A DNA stretch of 64,000 bases from Hysterangium stoloniferum (GCA_015178975.1 WHVD01000110.1:124001-188000); one strand, 5' to 3'. Shown: positions 30,139 to 42,259, counted from the first letter of the stretch. Notes: generated from the letters alone by a model not told the origin. Made by a program: numbers and translations.

Positions 30139-30457
30139 TGTTAAAACTGCCTCCACTGTCTCCAAAACCTTCTGGAACCTTCTAGAACCTTCTAGAAGCT
30201 TCCAGCATGTTCCAGGGTATTCCCAGTTCATTTCCCATGACAGCTGTCAATCAGCTGTCACTTTCCATTCAAGCTGTCAATCAGCTGTCACTTATGACAG
30301 CTGTCAACCAGCTGTCAACCAGCTGTCACTTATGACAGCTGACAAGCCTACTGATGTATAACATATATAAGCTTGTAGTTAGTGGCCTGAACAGTAACAA
30401 CTTTCCTCAGACTTGTGTGTGTCACGTGTCACAGTAAGTCACAGGTCACATTTAACA
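30139..30457 (+). repeat. 5' LTR-D of CoE-4, 319 bp
   Basis: TGTTAAAACTGCC to GGTCACATTTAACA, one repeat block shorter than the 349-bp copies, followed at once by the CoE primer site. Left flank CAGTT. Confidence 0.9.
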
Positions 30458-30800
30458 GGTTATGGGCCCCGCCCTCTAAGCGCTCTAGTACTGTATAATG
30501 TTTTGCAAACTCACTTCTTTTGAGTAAGTTTCAGCCTATACTTGATATTCCCCTGCCAGGCCCAGCCTTATTGCTGTTGCTAGTAGGGAGGAACTTGTAC
30601 GCCACTAAGGCTGAGTTTCCCTCGAGACTACCGTCTGGACCTCGAGTTAAATATCTTTTTTCTCAACTTCTTTGCGAGTTTGCTACATCTATACTACAAT
30701 GCCATCTTCCATTCTCCAATTCCCTAAAGTCAATCAGACTAAAGGGAAGAAGGCAAATAGCACTCAGGAGACAATGTCTCAGGGCAATGCACCCACTGCA
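30458..30800 (+). pseudogene. CoE-4 leader and gag remnant
   Basis: Primer site GGTTATGGGCCCCGCCC, then the CoE leader. From the ATG at 30699 it gives MPSSILQFPKVNQ and then jumps to the stretch just after the zinc knuckle (KGKKANS-like), so most of gag is deleted. It ends at 30800 against the CoH 3' LTR. Confidence 0.85.
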
Positions 30801-31105
30801 TGTTGAAACAGTTGAATAACTCTTGACAAACACTCTGTGAGTGTGAGGAAAGTAAACACTTAATGTATTCAACTGTGAAATAACTACATACCTGTGAGTG
30901 TGAGGAAAGTAAACACTAAGGAGACTTTCCCACACCCACAGCGGAGTATACTACAGGGTGCTTACCTAAGCACCTACACATCAGTTACCTTACTAGGTAA
31001 CTCACTCAATACTGCACCTACAGTGCTGGGAAAAATACTACAAATATCAGAAAAATATAGGGAACATCATAGACTATGTAAGAGCTGTAATATCATACTC
31101 TAACA
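30801..31105 (-). repeat. 3' LTR-G of CoH, 305 bp
   Basis: On the minus strand TGTTAGAGTATGATATTAC to CAACTGTTTCAACA. It directly follows a purine tract (CAGGTGGGAG) at the end of the CoH coding region. The same LTR occurs as solo copies at 38847-39151 and 55168-55415. No target duplication remains (CTGCA left). Confidence 0.9.
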
Positions 31106-34100
31106 CTCCCACCTGATGAGACAGCTCTATGCTAGTCCCAGTAGTTTTCGTAAGTATTCTACCTTTGGCTTAGCCAATGGTTTTGTCAATAAATCAGCAG
31201 GCATCTCTGAAGTAGGGAGATGAACAACTTTGATCTTCCCACTATCAACTTCCTGCCTTAACCAATATGTTCTCAAATCCAGATGCTTCATACGGCCATG
31301 ATGTTCAGGATCTCTGGCAACTGCAATAGAAGATTGGTTTTCAAGATACAAAGTGGATGCAGTCTTTTGAGGATATCCCAATTCCTCAAATAAGTTTCGC
31401 AACCATAGCACTTCCTGACCAGCTGACACTGCTGCAATATACTCTGCTTCAGTAGTAGAGAGAGTTACAATAGTCTGGAGTTTGCTCTGCCAGCTAATGG
31501 CTCCAGTACCCATCTTAACCACATATGCACCAGTAGATTTTCCAGTTGACTTATCACCTCCATGGTCAGCATCTGAATAAGACACAAACAATTCCCTGTC
31601 ATTACTAGGGCCAAAGGTCAAGCCCAAGTCAAGGGTGCCTTTGAGATATCGAAAGAGATGTTGTACTGCTAGCCAATGAGCCTTTCCTGGATTGTGATTA
31701 AATCTGGCTAATACTCCAACAGTATAGGCAATGTCTGGACGAGTGGCAACAGCCAAATACATAAGAGAACCAACAGCATGGATGTATGGAATGTCCTTCA
31801 TGTATGCAATCTCTTCAGGAGACACTGGAGCCTGGTCTTTACTCAATTTTGAGTTAGGTATCATAGGTGTACCAATGGGATTGCAGTCAGCAAGACCATA
31901 ACGCTGTAACATGTCCAAGATGTATTGACGCTATGATAGAGTAATAGTACGCTTTGTCCTGTCTCTTTCAATGCCAACACCTAACAAGTAAGAAGTAGGA
32001 CCAAGATCATGCAATTTGAAGTGGCTCTTTAGATCATCTTTGAGCTTTTTGATAGCCTCCTTGGATTTAGATGCAATAGTCATGTCATCTACAAATACTG
32101 GTATAATGACTTTGACATCACCCTTTTGGAAGACCCAAATGCTATGATCGCATAGCACTTGTTTGAAACCCAAACTGAGCAGGACAGCATTCAACTTCTT
32201 GTGCCAGATACGAGGTGACTGGCGTAAACCATATAGTCCTTTCAGAAGAAGTAAGAACTCATCACGAGCACCTTGGTGAAAACCTTCAGGCTGCTGCAAG
32301 TATACTTCCTCTTCAAGTTCACCATTCAAGAATGCAGAGGAGATATCTACACTCTCAAGTTCCATGTCCTCCAGTGCAGCCAATGCTAGGACAGCACGCA
32401 AAGTGGCCCATTTGGCAGTAGGAGCAAAGGTATCAGTGAAGTCAAACCCTGGTCGTTGTGCATAGCCTTTTGCAACAAGACGAGCTTTGAACTTGTCAAT
32501 TGACCCATCCTTCTTACGCTTGATCACAAACACCCAACGAGAGCCAATAGCTTTACGACCCTCAGGTAGTTTAGCAAGGCGAAAAGTGCCATTTTCAAGC
32601 AGGGATTGCATTTCTGCATATGCAGCGTCATACCACTTGTCAGCATCAGGACTTTGTAAGGCCTCTTTGAGAGTTCTTGGTGCATCATCATGAGCACTGG
32701 CCTTGTAGGCAAACTCAAAGGCTTCATCCACACCAATGTAAAGATCTCCCTCACTGGCAGCTAGGGCTTCTTCCTCAGACTCAACTGGAGGAGGAGAATG
32801 TAGTGGAGAATCCTCTGCCTCATCACTGGACTCAACTACAGGAGTAGATTCTCTATAGTTGTGGATGTGAGCAGGGTCAACTTGCCAGAAACGCTTAGGA
32901 GGAACTCTGTTTCTGGGTGGATTGCGACGTGGTTGAGGAGGAGGACTCGGTGAACGTTCAGAATGTTCAGAATTAGAATCAGAGTTGGAACTAGGACCAG
33001 GAGGCAAAGCATTATTCTGACCATCTCCCACTGGATTTGGTTCCTGTGGAGCTCCCATCTGATTAGGCTGGGCTCCCACCTGAATAGACCTAGAGGGTCC
33101 AGGAATAAACAAATCAATAAATTGTGGAGTATCAGGAAGAACATCAGGAGCAGTAGGAGTAGAAGGTATGGCAGGTTTAGACAAGCCTGGTAAGACTCTC
33201 TCATCAAAGACAGCATTATTACTGATAATAGTCTTCTTAGTCAAGGGATTGTAAAACATCCAACCCTTATAATCTGGAGGATATCCAATAAAGACACATT
33301 TCTGTGTATGAGAGCCAAGTCCAATACGTTGATCCTTCTGTACATGCACATAAGCAGTACAGCCAAATACCCTAAGATGTGATACTTCTGGTTTCCTACT
33401 ATGCCAAACAGTATAAGGCACAGAATGCTTAAGAGCAGTGGTAGGTGAGCAGTTGCGCACATGAGTAATGGCAATGACAGCATGTCCCCAGAATGAGGGA
33501 GGGAGGTGGGATTCAGCCATAATTGAAGTAGCCCCTTCTTCCAATGTTCTGTTGAAGCGTTCAGCAACCCCATTCTGATGTGGTTCATGCCGCACAGTAT
33601 GCTGCCGGCTGATGCCAGCAGTGGAAAGGAAGGTATCAAACTCCTTAGACATATATTCTCCACCCTTGTCATCTCTGAATATCTTGATCTTCTGACCAAG
33701 CAAGTTCTCCACTTTAGCCTTATATTGCTTAAATGCCTGAAAGGCATCACTCTTATTTTTGAGTAATGCAATCGAAGCATAGCGTGAGGCATCATCAATG
33801 AAAGTGATCCAGTAGCGAAACCCTTCCACAGTTTGTGTAGGCAAGGGACCATGAACATCACTGTGAATGAGTGCAAGTGGTTTAGTATAGCGTGTTGTTG
33901 CTATTTTATTAATCACTCTGTTCTGTTTTCCAGCCAAACAAGGTTCGCAAATAGGATCAGGAGACGTGTGAGAGTCAATCTTTATCCCACCAACCAAATC
34001 ACCTTTGAGGAGCTTCTGGATATCGGCATGATTGAGATGATTAAAGCGACGATGCCAAAGTGTGGAGTCCAAGGGACAGGTTGTAACAAGACCTGCATAA

Positions 34101-34139
34101 TCCGTCATAGGTACCGTCATTCCATCCAAATAGGCCTGG
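31106..34139 (-). mobile_element. Ty1/copia element CoH, 5'-truncated
   Basis: Order integrase, RT, RNase H (copia order), then purine tract and 3' LTR-G. Gag, protease and the 5' LTR are missing: the left side of the coding region ends at 34139 at an LTR-D. A separate plus-strand fragment of the same family is at 52801-53393. Confidence 0.92.
31127..34129 (-). pseudogene. CoH integrase, RT and RNase H
   Basis: Integrase HHCC (WHRRFNHLNHADIQ ... CEPCLAGK), catalytic residues in HSDVHGPLPTQ, DDKGGEYMS and NGVAERFNRTLEE, a Pro/Ser-rich linker, then RT with KAIGSRWVFVIKRKKDG and IPVFVDDMTIASKS, and RNase H with SYSDADHGGDKSTGKSTG and STTEAEYIAAV, ending at LLGLA. The only break seen is one TAG at 31929-31931 (TLS-stop-RQY) where CAG fits. 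Otherwise about 1000 codons are open, so this decay is slight. Confidence 0.93.
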
Positions 34140-34410
34140 TGTTAAATGTGACCTGTGACTTACTGTGACACGTGACACACACAAGTCTGAGGAAAGTTGT
34201 TACTATTCAGGTCACTAACTACAAGCTTATATATGTTATACATCAGTAGGCTTGTCAGCTGTCATAAGTGACAGCTGGTTGACAGCTGGTTGACAGCTGT
34301 CAGAAGTGACAGCTGATTGACAGCTTGAATGGAAACTGACAGCTGATTGACAGCTGGAATACAAAGTGACAGCTGATTGACAGCTGTCATGGGAAATGAA
34401 CTGGGAATAC
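34140..34410 (-). repeat. truncated LTR-D (minus)
   Basis: On the plus strand it starts TGTTAAATGTGACC and stops at GGGAATAC. The last about 80 bp with the heat-shock array are absent. CCTGG is on both sides (34135-34139, 34411-34415), but CCTGG is also the natural next LTR sequence, so it is not proof of a target duplication. Confidence 0.85.
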
Positions 34411-34415
34411 CCTGG

Positions 34416-34772
34416 TGTTAAAACTGCCTCCACTGTCTCCAAGACCTTCTGGAACCTTCTAGAACCTTCTAGAAGCTTCCAGCATGTTCCAGAGTATTCC
34501 CAGTTCATTTCCCATGACAGCTGTCAATCAGCTGTCAGTTTCCATTCAAGCTGTCAATCAGCTGTCACTTATGACAGCTGTCAACCAGCTGTCAACCAGC
34601 TGTCACTTATGACAGCTGTCAACCAGCTGTCAACCAGCTGTCACTTATGACAGCTGACAAGCCTACTGATGTATAACATATATAAGCTTGTAGTTAGTGA
34701 CCTGAATAGTAACAACTTTCCTCAGACTTGTGTGTGTCACGTGTCACAGTAAGTCACAGGTCACATTTAACA
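34416..34772 (+). repeat. LTR-D (plus), head-to-head with the previous copy
   Basis: TGTTAAAACTGCC to ACATTTAACA, 357 bp. It carries an extra CAACCAGCTGT block. It is followed directly by internal CoE-1 sequence without a primer site, so the 5' end of CoE-1 was deleted up to the LTR or the LTR inserted there. Confidence 0.88.
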
Positions 34773-35758
34773 ACAACCAGCTCCAGCTCTAGCTGAAGAT
34801 GATGATGAGGACATTGATTATGAGGAAGTCCAGTTTGTTGGAACAGCTTCAACTGCTGATCCACAAAACTACAAGCAGGCTATGAAAGGTGATGATGCAG
34901 ATAAATGGCAAGAGGCTATAAATACAGAGTACAATACACTGGTAGAAAACAAGACATGGGAACTTGTTGACCTTCCAGTTGGTGCAAAGGCAATTGGTTC
35001 GGGTTGGGTGTTTAAAGTCAAACACAATGCAGATGGCACCATTGAGCGTTATAAAGCTCGTCTTGTTGCCAAAGGATACTCACAACGTCCTGGCATTGAC
35101 TACAATGAAGTGTTTGCACCTACTTTTAGACCTGCCACTCTGCGTTTGATTCTGGCCCTAGCTGCCATTGAAGACATGGACTTGCGCTCTGTTGACATTT
35201 CTGCTGCTTTCACCCATGGTGACCTTGATGAGACAATCTATATGAGACAACCTGAAGGCTTCCATCAAGGAGGTCCTAATAAGGTTCTCAGACTCTTGAA
35301 ATCACTTTATGGTCTCAAGCAGGGATCTCGTCAATGAAACATCAAATTACATAGTGCACTTACTGAAATGGAGTTCAAACGAATTGAATCTGATACCTCT
35401 GTTTACATTTATTCAAATGGAGAGGTGAAGATCTTTGTACCCATTTACATTGATGATATTACATTTGCATCCAAGTCCACTCTTGCCATTGACAAAGCTG
35501 TCAAGCAATTGTCCCTGCATTTCAAATGCCGTGATCTTGGACCCACTGTTTATTTACTTGGTGTGGGAGTTGGCAGAGATCGCTCTAAGCGTCTCCTTAC
35601 TCTTGATCAGCGACAGTTTATTCTCAACATGCTTGAGCGTTATAACATGTCTGACTGTCATCCAGTTCTCACACCTATGACACCTGGTACATCTCTTTCC
35701 AAAGAAATGGGTCCTGAGAATGCTGCAGAGGTGGATTTCATGCATAGTGTTCCTTATC
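34773..35758 (+). pseudogene. CoE-1 RT, first part
   Basis: From the acidic linker (EDDDEDIDYEEVQ) through KAIGSGWVFKVKHNADG and VPIYIDDITFASKS to HSVPYL. Stop TGA at about 35335 where TGG is expected. It is cut at 35758 by CoE-2 and resumes at 50634: the last five bases TTATC are repeated there. Confidence 0.93.
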
Positions 35759-36137
35759 TGTTAAAAGTGACCTGTGACTTACTGTGACACGTGACACACA
35801 CAAGTCTGAGGAAAGTTGTTACTATTCAGGTCACTAACTACAAGCTTATATATGTTATACATCAGTAGGCTTGTCAGCTGTCATAAGTGACAGCTGGTTG
35901 ACAGCTGGTTGACAGCTGTCAGAAGTGACAGCTGATTGACAGCTTGAATGGAAACTGACAGCTGATTGACAGCTGGAATACAAAGTGACAGCTGATTGAC
36001 AGCTGGAATACAAAGTGACAGCTGATTGACAGCTGTCATGGGAAATGAACTGGGAATACCCTGGAACATGCTGGAAGCTTCTAGAAGCTTCTAGAAGGTT
36101 CCAGAAGGTTTTGGAGACAGTGGAGGCAGTTTGAACA
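35759..36137 (-). repeat. 3' LTR-D of CoE-2, 379 bp
   Basis: 30 bp longer than its 5' partner (349 bp), because one CAGCTGGAATACAAAGTGA unit with its neighbour is tandemly repeated at about 35945-36020. The terminal bases read TTTGAACA instead of TTTTAACA. Confidence 0.93.
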
Positions 36138-36234
36138 GACCCCCCTGATCTCACATGTCTCCAAAGAAAAAGAAACAGAGAGAGAGAGAGAGAGACTTTG
36201 CTAAACTACAGAGAGTAAGAAAGAAAACAAGAAA
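36138..36234 (-). promoter_or_regulatory. 3' untranslated region and polypurine tract of CoE-2
   Basis: On the minus strand a TC-rich stretch followed by GATCAGGGGGGTC directly before the LTR. The same tract precedes 47375 and 51914. Confidence 0.85.
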
Positions 36235-37309
36235 CTAAGTCCTTATACCCATTCCATCACGGCAAAATTGAACCTTGGGAGTAGATAGAGGCTTGGTTAG
36301 AATATCTGCAATTTGTTCTGCAGTAGGAATATAGGAAGGAGCAATACACTTGGCATTTACAGCATCCCTAAGCCAATAGTAGCGCAGGTCAAGATGTTTC
36401 ATCCTTCCATGATGCTCAGGATTCTTAGCAACACTGATGGCAGACTGGTTGTCAATGTGTAGAGTGGAGGGTTGATCAACTTGGTAGCCAAATTCACCTA
36501 GGATTTGCCGCATCCAGGCAATCTCCTTGCCAGCTTCTACAGCAGAGACAAATTCTGCTTCAGTTGTAGAAAGTGTGACAATACTTTGCAGTTTACTACT
36601 CCAGCCAATAGCACCTCCAGCCATCATAGTTACATAACCACCAGTGGATCTTCCAGAATCAATGCAATCACCATGAGCAGCATCAGTGTATGTGGTGAAT
36701 AATTCAGAGCCACATTTACCAGAGTAATGCAACTTGTAATCCAGTGTACCTTTTAGGTATCTGAACAAGTGCTTCACTGCTGTCCAATGCTTTGGTCCAG
36801 GATTGCAATTAAAACGTGCCAAATAGGACACAGTATAAGCAATATCTGGACGGGTCATAGTGGCCAGGTATTGTAAAGACCCAACAGCACTGAGATAAGG
36901 AACACTACGCATGAAATCCACCTCTGCAGCATTCTCAGGACCCATTTCTTTGGAAAGAGATGTACCAGGTGTCATAGGTGTGAGAACTGGATGACAGTCA
37001 GACATGTTATAACGCTCAAGCATGTTGAGAATAAACTGTCGCTGATCAAGAGTAAGGAGACACTTAGAGTGATCTCTGCCAACTCCCACACCAAGTAAAT
37101 AAACAGTGGCTCCAAGATCACAGCATTTGAAATGCAGGGACAATTGCTTGACAGCTTGGTCAATGGCAAGAGTGGACTTGGATGCAAATGTAATATCATC
37201 AATGTAAATGGGTACAAAGATCTTGACCTCTCCATTTGAATAAATGTAAACAGAGGTATCAGATTCAATTCGTTTGAACTCCATTTCAGTAAGTGCACTA
37301 TGTAATTTG
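36235..37309 (-). pseudogene. CoE-2 RT C-terminal part and RNase H
   Basis: Open frame from MEFKRIESDTSVYIYSNGE through VPIYIDDITFASKS, TTYTDAAHGDCIDSGRSTGG, STTEAEFVSAVEAG and MKHLDLRYYWLRDAV to the stop at 36235. Catalytic YIDD and the RNase H TDAAHGD and TTEAE motifs are intact. It is separated from its RT N-terminal half by the LTR-F insertion and a deletion of about 364 bp. Confidence 0.92.
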
Positions 37310-37560
37310 TGTTAGAAATGGGAAAATACAATATCTATAAGTGACAGACTGTTATAAGACCCAGGCTTGCCATCAGTTATATAAACTGTTATAAGAGCAC
37401 AAGTTGGCAACATAAGTCCTTATATATATGTATATATAATCCATCATATAATACTAGACTATAGGTCCAGTAGCTCAGTGGTTAAGAGCACCTGCATATA
37501 AAGCCAGGAGGTCCTTGGTTCAATCCCAGGCTGGGTCAATTCTTTTCTATGCATTTAACA
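37310..37560 (+). repeat. LTR-F at a deletion in CoE-2
   Basis: 251 bp, TGTTAGAAATGGG to ATGCATTTAACA. The flanks ATTTG and CTGGG do not match. Compared with CoE-3 (45835-46198) about 364 bp of RT are missing exactly at this unit. The tRNA-like block is at 37464-37537. Confidence 0.93.
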
Positions 37561-37924
37561 CTGGGAGGTCAACAAGTTCCCATGTCTTGTTCTCTACCAA
37601 TGTATTGTACTCTGCATTGATAGCTTCTTGCCATTTATCTGCATCATCACCTTTCATAGCCTGCTTGTAGTTTTGTGGATCAGCAGTTGAAGCTGTTCCA
37701 ACAAACTGTACTTCCTCATAACCAATGTCCTCATCATCATCCTCAGCTGGAGCTAGAACTGGTGGTACCTTCCACCATTCACCAGGTTGCTTTGAAACAC
37801 GCTGAGAGCGACGAAGCTGTGGTTCTGGTGCAGGTGGAGGAGGTAGTTGAATAGGTTCTTCAACACCAGGAGGAGGCAAAGGTGGTTCAGGAAGTGCAGG
37901 AATCTGAGCAGGAGGTGCAGGAAC
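37561..37924 (-). pseudogene. CoE-2 linker and start of RT
   Basis: Reads VPAPPAQIPALPEPPLPPPG, then QLRRSQRVSKQPGEWWKV, the acidic DEDIGYEEVQ block and NKTWELVDLP. It continues the frame of the gag-integrase part at 47724-50038 once CoE-3 and one GGAAC copy are removed. Confidence 0.92.
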
Positions 37925-38273
37925 TGTTAAAACTGCCTCCACTGTCTCCAAGACCTTCTGGAACCTTCTAGAACCTTCTAGAAGCTTCCAGCATGTTCCA
38001 GAGTATTCCCAGTTCATTTCCCATGACAGCTGTCAATCAGCTGTCACTTTGTATTCCAGCTGTCAATCAGCTGTCAGTTTCCATTCAAGCTGTCAATCAG
38101 CTGTCACTTATGACAGCTGTCAACCAGCTGTCAACCAGCTGTCACTTATGACAGCTGACAAGCCTACTGATGTATAACATATATAAGCTTGTAGTTAGTG
38201 ACCTGAATAGTAACAACTTTCCTCAGACTTGTGTGTGTCACGTGTCACAGTAAGTCACAGGTCACTTTTAACA
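37925..38273 (+). repeat. 5' LTR-D of CoE-3, 349 bp
   Basis: TGTTAAAACTGCC to GTCACTTTTAACA. Heat-shock array at 37955-37989 (seven TTC/GAA units in 5-bp register), CAGCTGTCA array, and TATATAAG about 90 bp before the end. This is the likely promoter of the whole CoE-3 unit. Confidence 0.95.
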
Positions 38274-38515
38274 GGTTATGGGCCCCGCGCTCTAAGCGCT
38301 CTAGTACAGTATAACGTTTTGCAAACTCGCTTCTTTTGAGTAAGTTTCAGCCTATACTTTTATATTCCCCTGCCAGGCCCAGCCTTATTGCTGTTGCTAG
38401 TAGGGAGGAACTTGTACGCCACTAAGGCTGAGTTTCCCTCGAGACTACCGTCTGGACCTCGAGTTAAATACCTTTTTTCTGAACTTCTTTGCGAGTTTGC
38501 TCTGTGTATACTACA
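38274..38515 (+). promoter_or_regulatory. CoE-3 primer site and leader
   Basis: GGTTATGGGCCCCGCGCTC follows the LTR without a spacer. Its first 12 bases are complementary to the anticodon stem-loop end of initiator tRNA-Met (GGGCCCATAACC), as in the half-tRNA primer of Drosophila copia. The rest of the 242-base leader is TC-rich and non-coding. Confidence 0.8.
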
Positions 38516-38846
38516 ATGTCATCTTCCATCCCCCAATTCCCTAAACTCAACTCTCATAACTACAACACCTGGTCTGGTGAGATGCAGGCTTGGCTTCGTG
38601 CCCAGGGTGTCTGGCGCATTGTTGAGGCCACCTCCATTGCACCTGCACTATCCTCATCTCCCACAGAGGCTCAGCAAACTGCATTTGATGCTTGGGCTCT
38701 CAAGTTAGACAAAGCAGCAGGTTGGATGTACTTGAGTGTTGAGGATGATCAAAAGATTCATCTTAAAGGGATTGAGGGTGATCCGGTCAAGATGTGGACC
38801 AGTCTGTGTGATGTACACTTGCAGAAGCGCCCTGGCATGCGCTTCA

Positions 38847-39151
38847 TGTTAGAGTATGATATTACAGCTCTTACATAGTCTATGATGTTCCCTATATTTT
38901 TCTGATATTTGTAGTATTTTTCCCAGCACTGTAGGTGCAGTATTGAGTGAGTTACCTAGTAAGGTAACTGATGTGTAGGTGCTTAGGTAAGCACCCTGTA
39001 GTATACTCCGCTGTGGGTGTGGGAAAGTCTCCTTAGTGTTTACTTTCCTCACACTCACAGGTATGTAGTTATTTCACAGTTGAATACATTAAGTGTTTAC
39101 TTTCCTCACACTCACAGGGTGTTTGTCAAGAGTTATTCAACTGTTTCAACA
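38847..39151 (-). repeat. solo LTR-G, 305 bp, in CoE-3 gag
   Basis: TGTTAGAGTATG to TGTTTCAACA with a perfect duplication CTTCA (38842-38846, 39152-39156). Same LTR as CoH, so CoH or a relative was active after CoE-3. Confidence 0.95.
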
Positions 39152-42100
39152 CTTCAATGCGTATGATGATCTCTTCTCCATCAGAAAGGAAGAGAATGAG
39201 AATTTGCAAACTCTGATGAATCGGGTGGATCTAGCCATCCGTGCCATCCAGGATCTGCGCCCATTGAATTTTGATCTTGCCAAACTTGATGAGGAACTTG
39301 CATCAATGGCAATGATCAGGGCACTTCCTGAGCAGTTTGACAACTTTGCCTCTTCTCTCCTTCTGATGGACAAGCTGGACAAGGCTACTATCCAACAAGC
39401 TTTTGTCACAGAAGAGTCACAACGCCGTCATCGGGCTTCACAAGCTCCTGCAGTTGCATCTCCACTTACTGTAAAGGGCAATGCATCCACTGCATTTCTC
39501 AAATGTACTTTCTGCTCTATGACCAACCATACTATGGACAAGTGTCATCGCTTCATTAAGAAGCAGCAGGAAGCACAGGAGAGTGTCCTTACCAATCGTG
39601 CTAAAGGGAAGAAGAAGCCAAATAGGCCTCAGAAGACAATGTCTCAGAACAATGTTGAATATACTGGAAATGCACTTGCTTTCTCCTCATCCGATTCCTC
39701 CACCCTGCAGAATGGTTCTGACTATGATTGGCTTGCTGATACAGGTGCTAGTAGTCATATGACTCCTCATAGTCATTGGCTGCGTAACTACACACCATTA
39801 TGTGTCCCAATCAAGTTAGCAGATCACACTGTTATCTACTCTGCAGGAGTTGGTTCTGTGGTATTCAACCCAGTTATAAATGGAAGGAAATCGCGATCTG
39901 TGGAACTTACAAGAGTTTTGCATGTACCACAACTGCGCAGTAACCTACTGTCTTGTCTTTATCTCACAAGGCACAAAGGACTACTCATACACATTGATCG
40001 AACAACAATGCATTTCAAACACTCTGGACAGACTATGTTTACAGCCAGAGTTACTGCACAGAATGCAGGTATCCTCAATGGTGTCACTGCACCTATTATT
40101 GAGCAAGCTGGTGCTGTCTCCACCCTTCCCTTTGATATCAATCTCTGGCATCGCCGTCTTGGACACCACAGCTATGCTGATGTCCAGAAGATGATCAGAG
40201 AAGGATTGGTGGTTGGCTTAAACCTTGACTCAAAGGAACAGCCTGATCCCATCTGTGAACCTTGCCTTGCTGGCAAAATGACTGCTAGTCCATTCCCTAT
40301 CTCACCAAGTCATTCTCAGATACCACTTGAACTTATTCATAGTGATCTACATGGACCACTTCCTGTGCAAACAACTGAGGGTTATCACTACTGGATAACC
40401 TTTATTGATGATTGCACCAAGTTGCGAGCTGTTCTGTTCTTGAAACGGAAGAGTGATGCATTTGAAGCATTCAGGAGATACAAAGCTTATGCTGAGAATA
40501 TTCTGGGTTGCAAGGTCAAAGCTCTGCAGGATGACAAAGGGGGGGAGTATATGTCAAATGCCTTTATCAAGTTTACAGATGAATGTGGAATAGTACGCCG
40601 CCATACTACTCGCAATCGCCCTCAACAGAATGGAGTTGCAGAAAGAGCCAATCGCACTATGGCTGATCATGTCACTGCCATGATGCATGAGGCGCGTATG
40701 CCTGCTTCTTTCTGGAACCATGCTGTGACATCTTATGTCTATGTATGGAATCGTCTACCTACTGCACCATTACCTAAAACTACACCCTATGAGCAATGGT
40801 ACAAGCAGAAACCAGATGTGAGCAACTTGCGAGTGTGGGGGTGTACTGCCTATGTTTACATTCAAAAGGACAAAAGGAAGTCACTTCAGTCACACATGGA
40901 GAAATGCCTCTTTCTAGGCTATCCTGTGGGATACAAAGGTTGGCAATTCTACAACCCTGTTACAAAGAAGTTTATCATCTCTGAACGGGCTGTATTTGAT
41001 GAACGCCACTTTCCTGGTCTATCTACTACTGGACCAATGCCTAATATTAGGCTTTTCCCAAATATACCAAACTCTGACATTCCTTTATTTGTGCCAGAAG
41101 TAGAGGGGGATAATGATATTTCTGTCCCTCCTACTCATATTCCTGCACCTCCTGCTTATATTCCTGCACCTCCTGTTCAGATTCCTGCACCTCCTGCTCA
41201 GATTCCTGCACTTCCTGAACCCATTCAACTACCTCCTCCACCTGCACCAGAACCACAGCTTCGTCGCTCTCAGCGTGTTCCAAAGCAACCTGGTGAATGG
41301 TGGAAGGTACAACCAGCTCCAGCTCTAGCTGAAGATGATGATGAAGACATTGATTATGAGGAAGTCCAGTTTGTTGGAACAGCTTCAACTGCTGATCCAC
41401 AAAACTACAAGCAGGCTATGAAAGGTGATGATGCAGATAAATGGCAAGAAGCTATCAATGCAGAGTACAATACATTGGTAGAGAACAAGACATGGGAACT
41501 TGTTGACCTCCCAGTTGGTGCAAAGGCAATTGGTTCAGGTTGGGTGTTTAAAGTCAAACACAATGCAGATGGCACAATTGAGCGTTATAAAGCTCGTCTT
41601 GTTGCCAAAGGATATTCACAACGTCCTGGCATTGACTACAATGAAGTGTTTGCACCTACTTTTAGACCTGCAACTCTGCGTTTGATTCTGGCCCTAGCTG
41701 CCATTGAAGACATGGACTTGCGCTCTGTTGACATTTCTGCTGCTTTCACCCATGGTGACCTTGATGAGACAATCTATATGAGACAACCTGAAGGCTTCCA
41801 TCAAGGAGGTCCTAATAAGGTTCTCAGACTCTTGAAATCACTTTATGGTCTCAAGCAGGGATCTCGTCAATGGAACATCAAGTTACATGGTGCACTTACT
41901 GAAATGGAGTTCAAACGAATTGAATCTGATACCTCTGTTTACATTTATTCAAATGGAGAGGTCAAGATCTTTGTACCCATTTACATTGATGATATTACAT
42001 TTGCATCCAAGTCCACTCTTGCCATTGACAAAGCTGTCAAGCAATTGTCCCTGCATTTCAAATGCCGTGATCTTGGACCCACTGTTTATTTACTTGGTGT

Positions 42101-42259
42101 GGGAGTTGGCAGAGATCGCTCTAAGCGTCTCCTTACTCTTGATCAGCGACAATTTATTCTCAACATGCTTGAGCGTTATAACATGTCTGACTGTCATCCA
42201 GTTCTCACACCTATGACACCTGGTACATCTCTTTCCAAAGAAATGGGTCCTGAGAATGC

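Noticed and set aside
30520-30819. A 99-codon plus-strand ORF
   Set aside because: It crosses the CoE-4 leader, a deleted gag remnant and the CoH LTR; only the part from 30699 has homology to gag.
34135-34415. CCTGG on both sides of the truncated LTR-D as a target duplication
   Set aside because: CCTGG is also the LTR's own next five bases at that point, so the match is expected without any duplication.
41131-41400. Minus-strand Gln/Glu-rich 89-codon frame (also 45451-45720)
   Set aside because: Antisense shadow of the proline-repeat linker of CoE. It is conserved only because the sense strand is.
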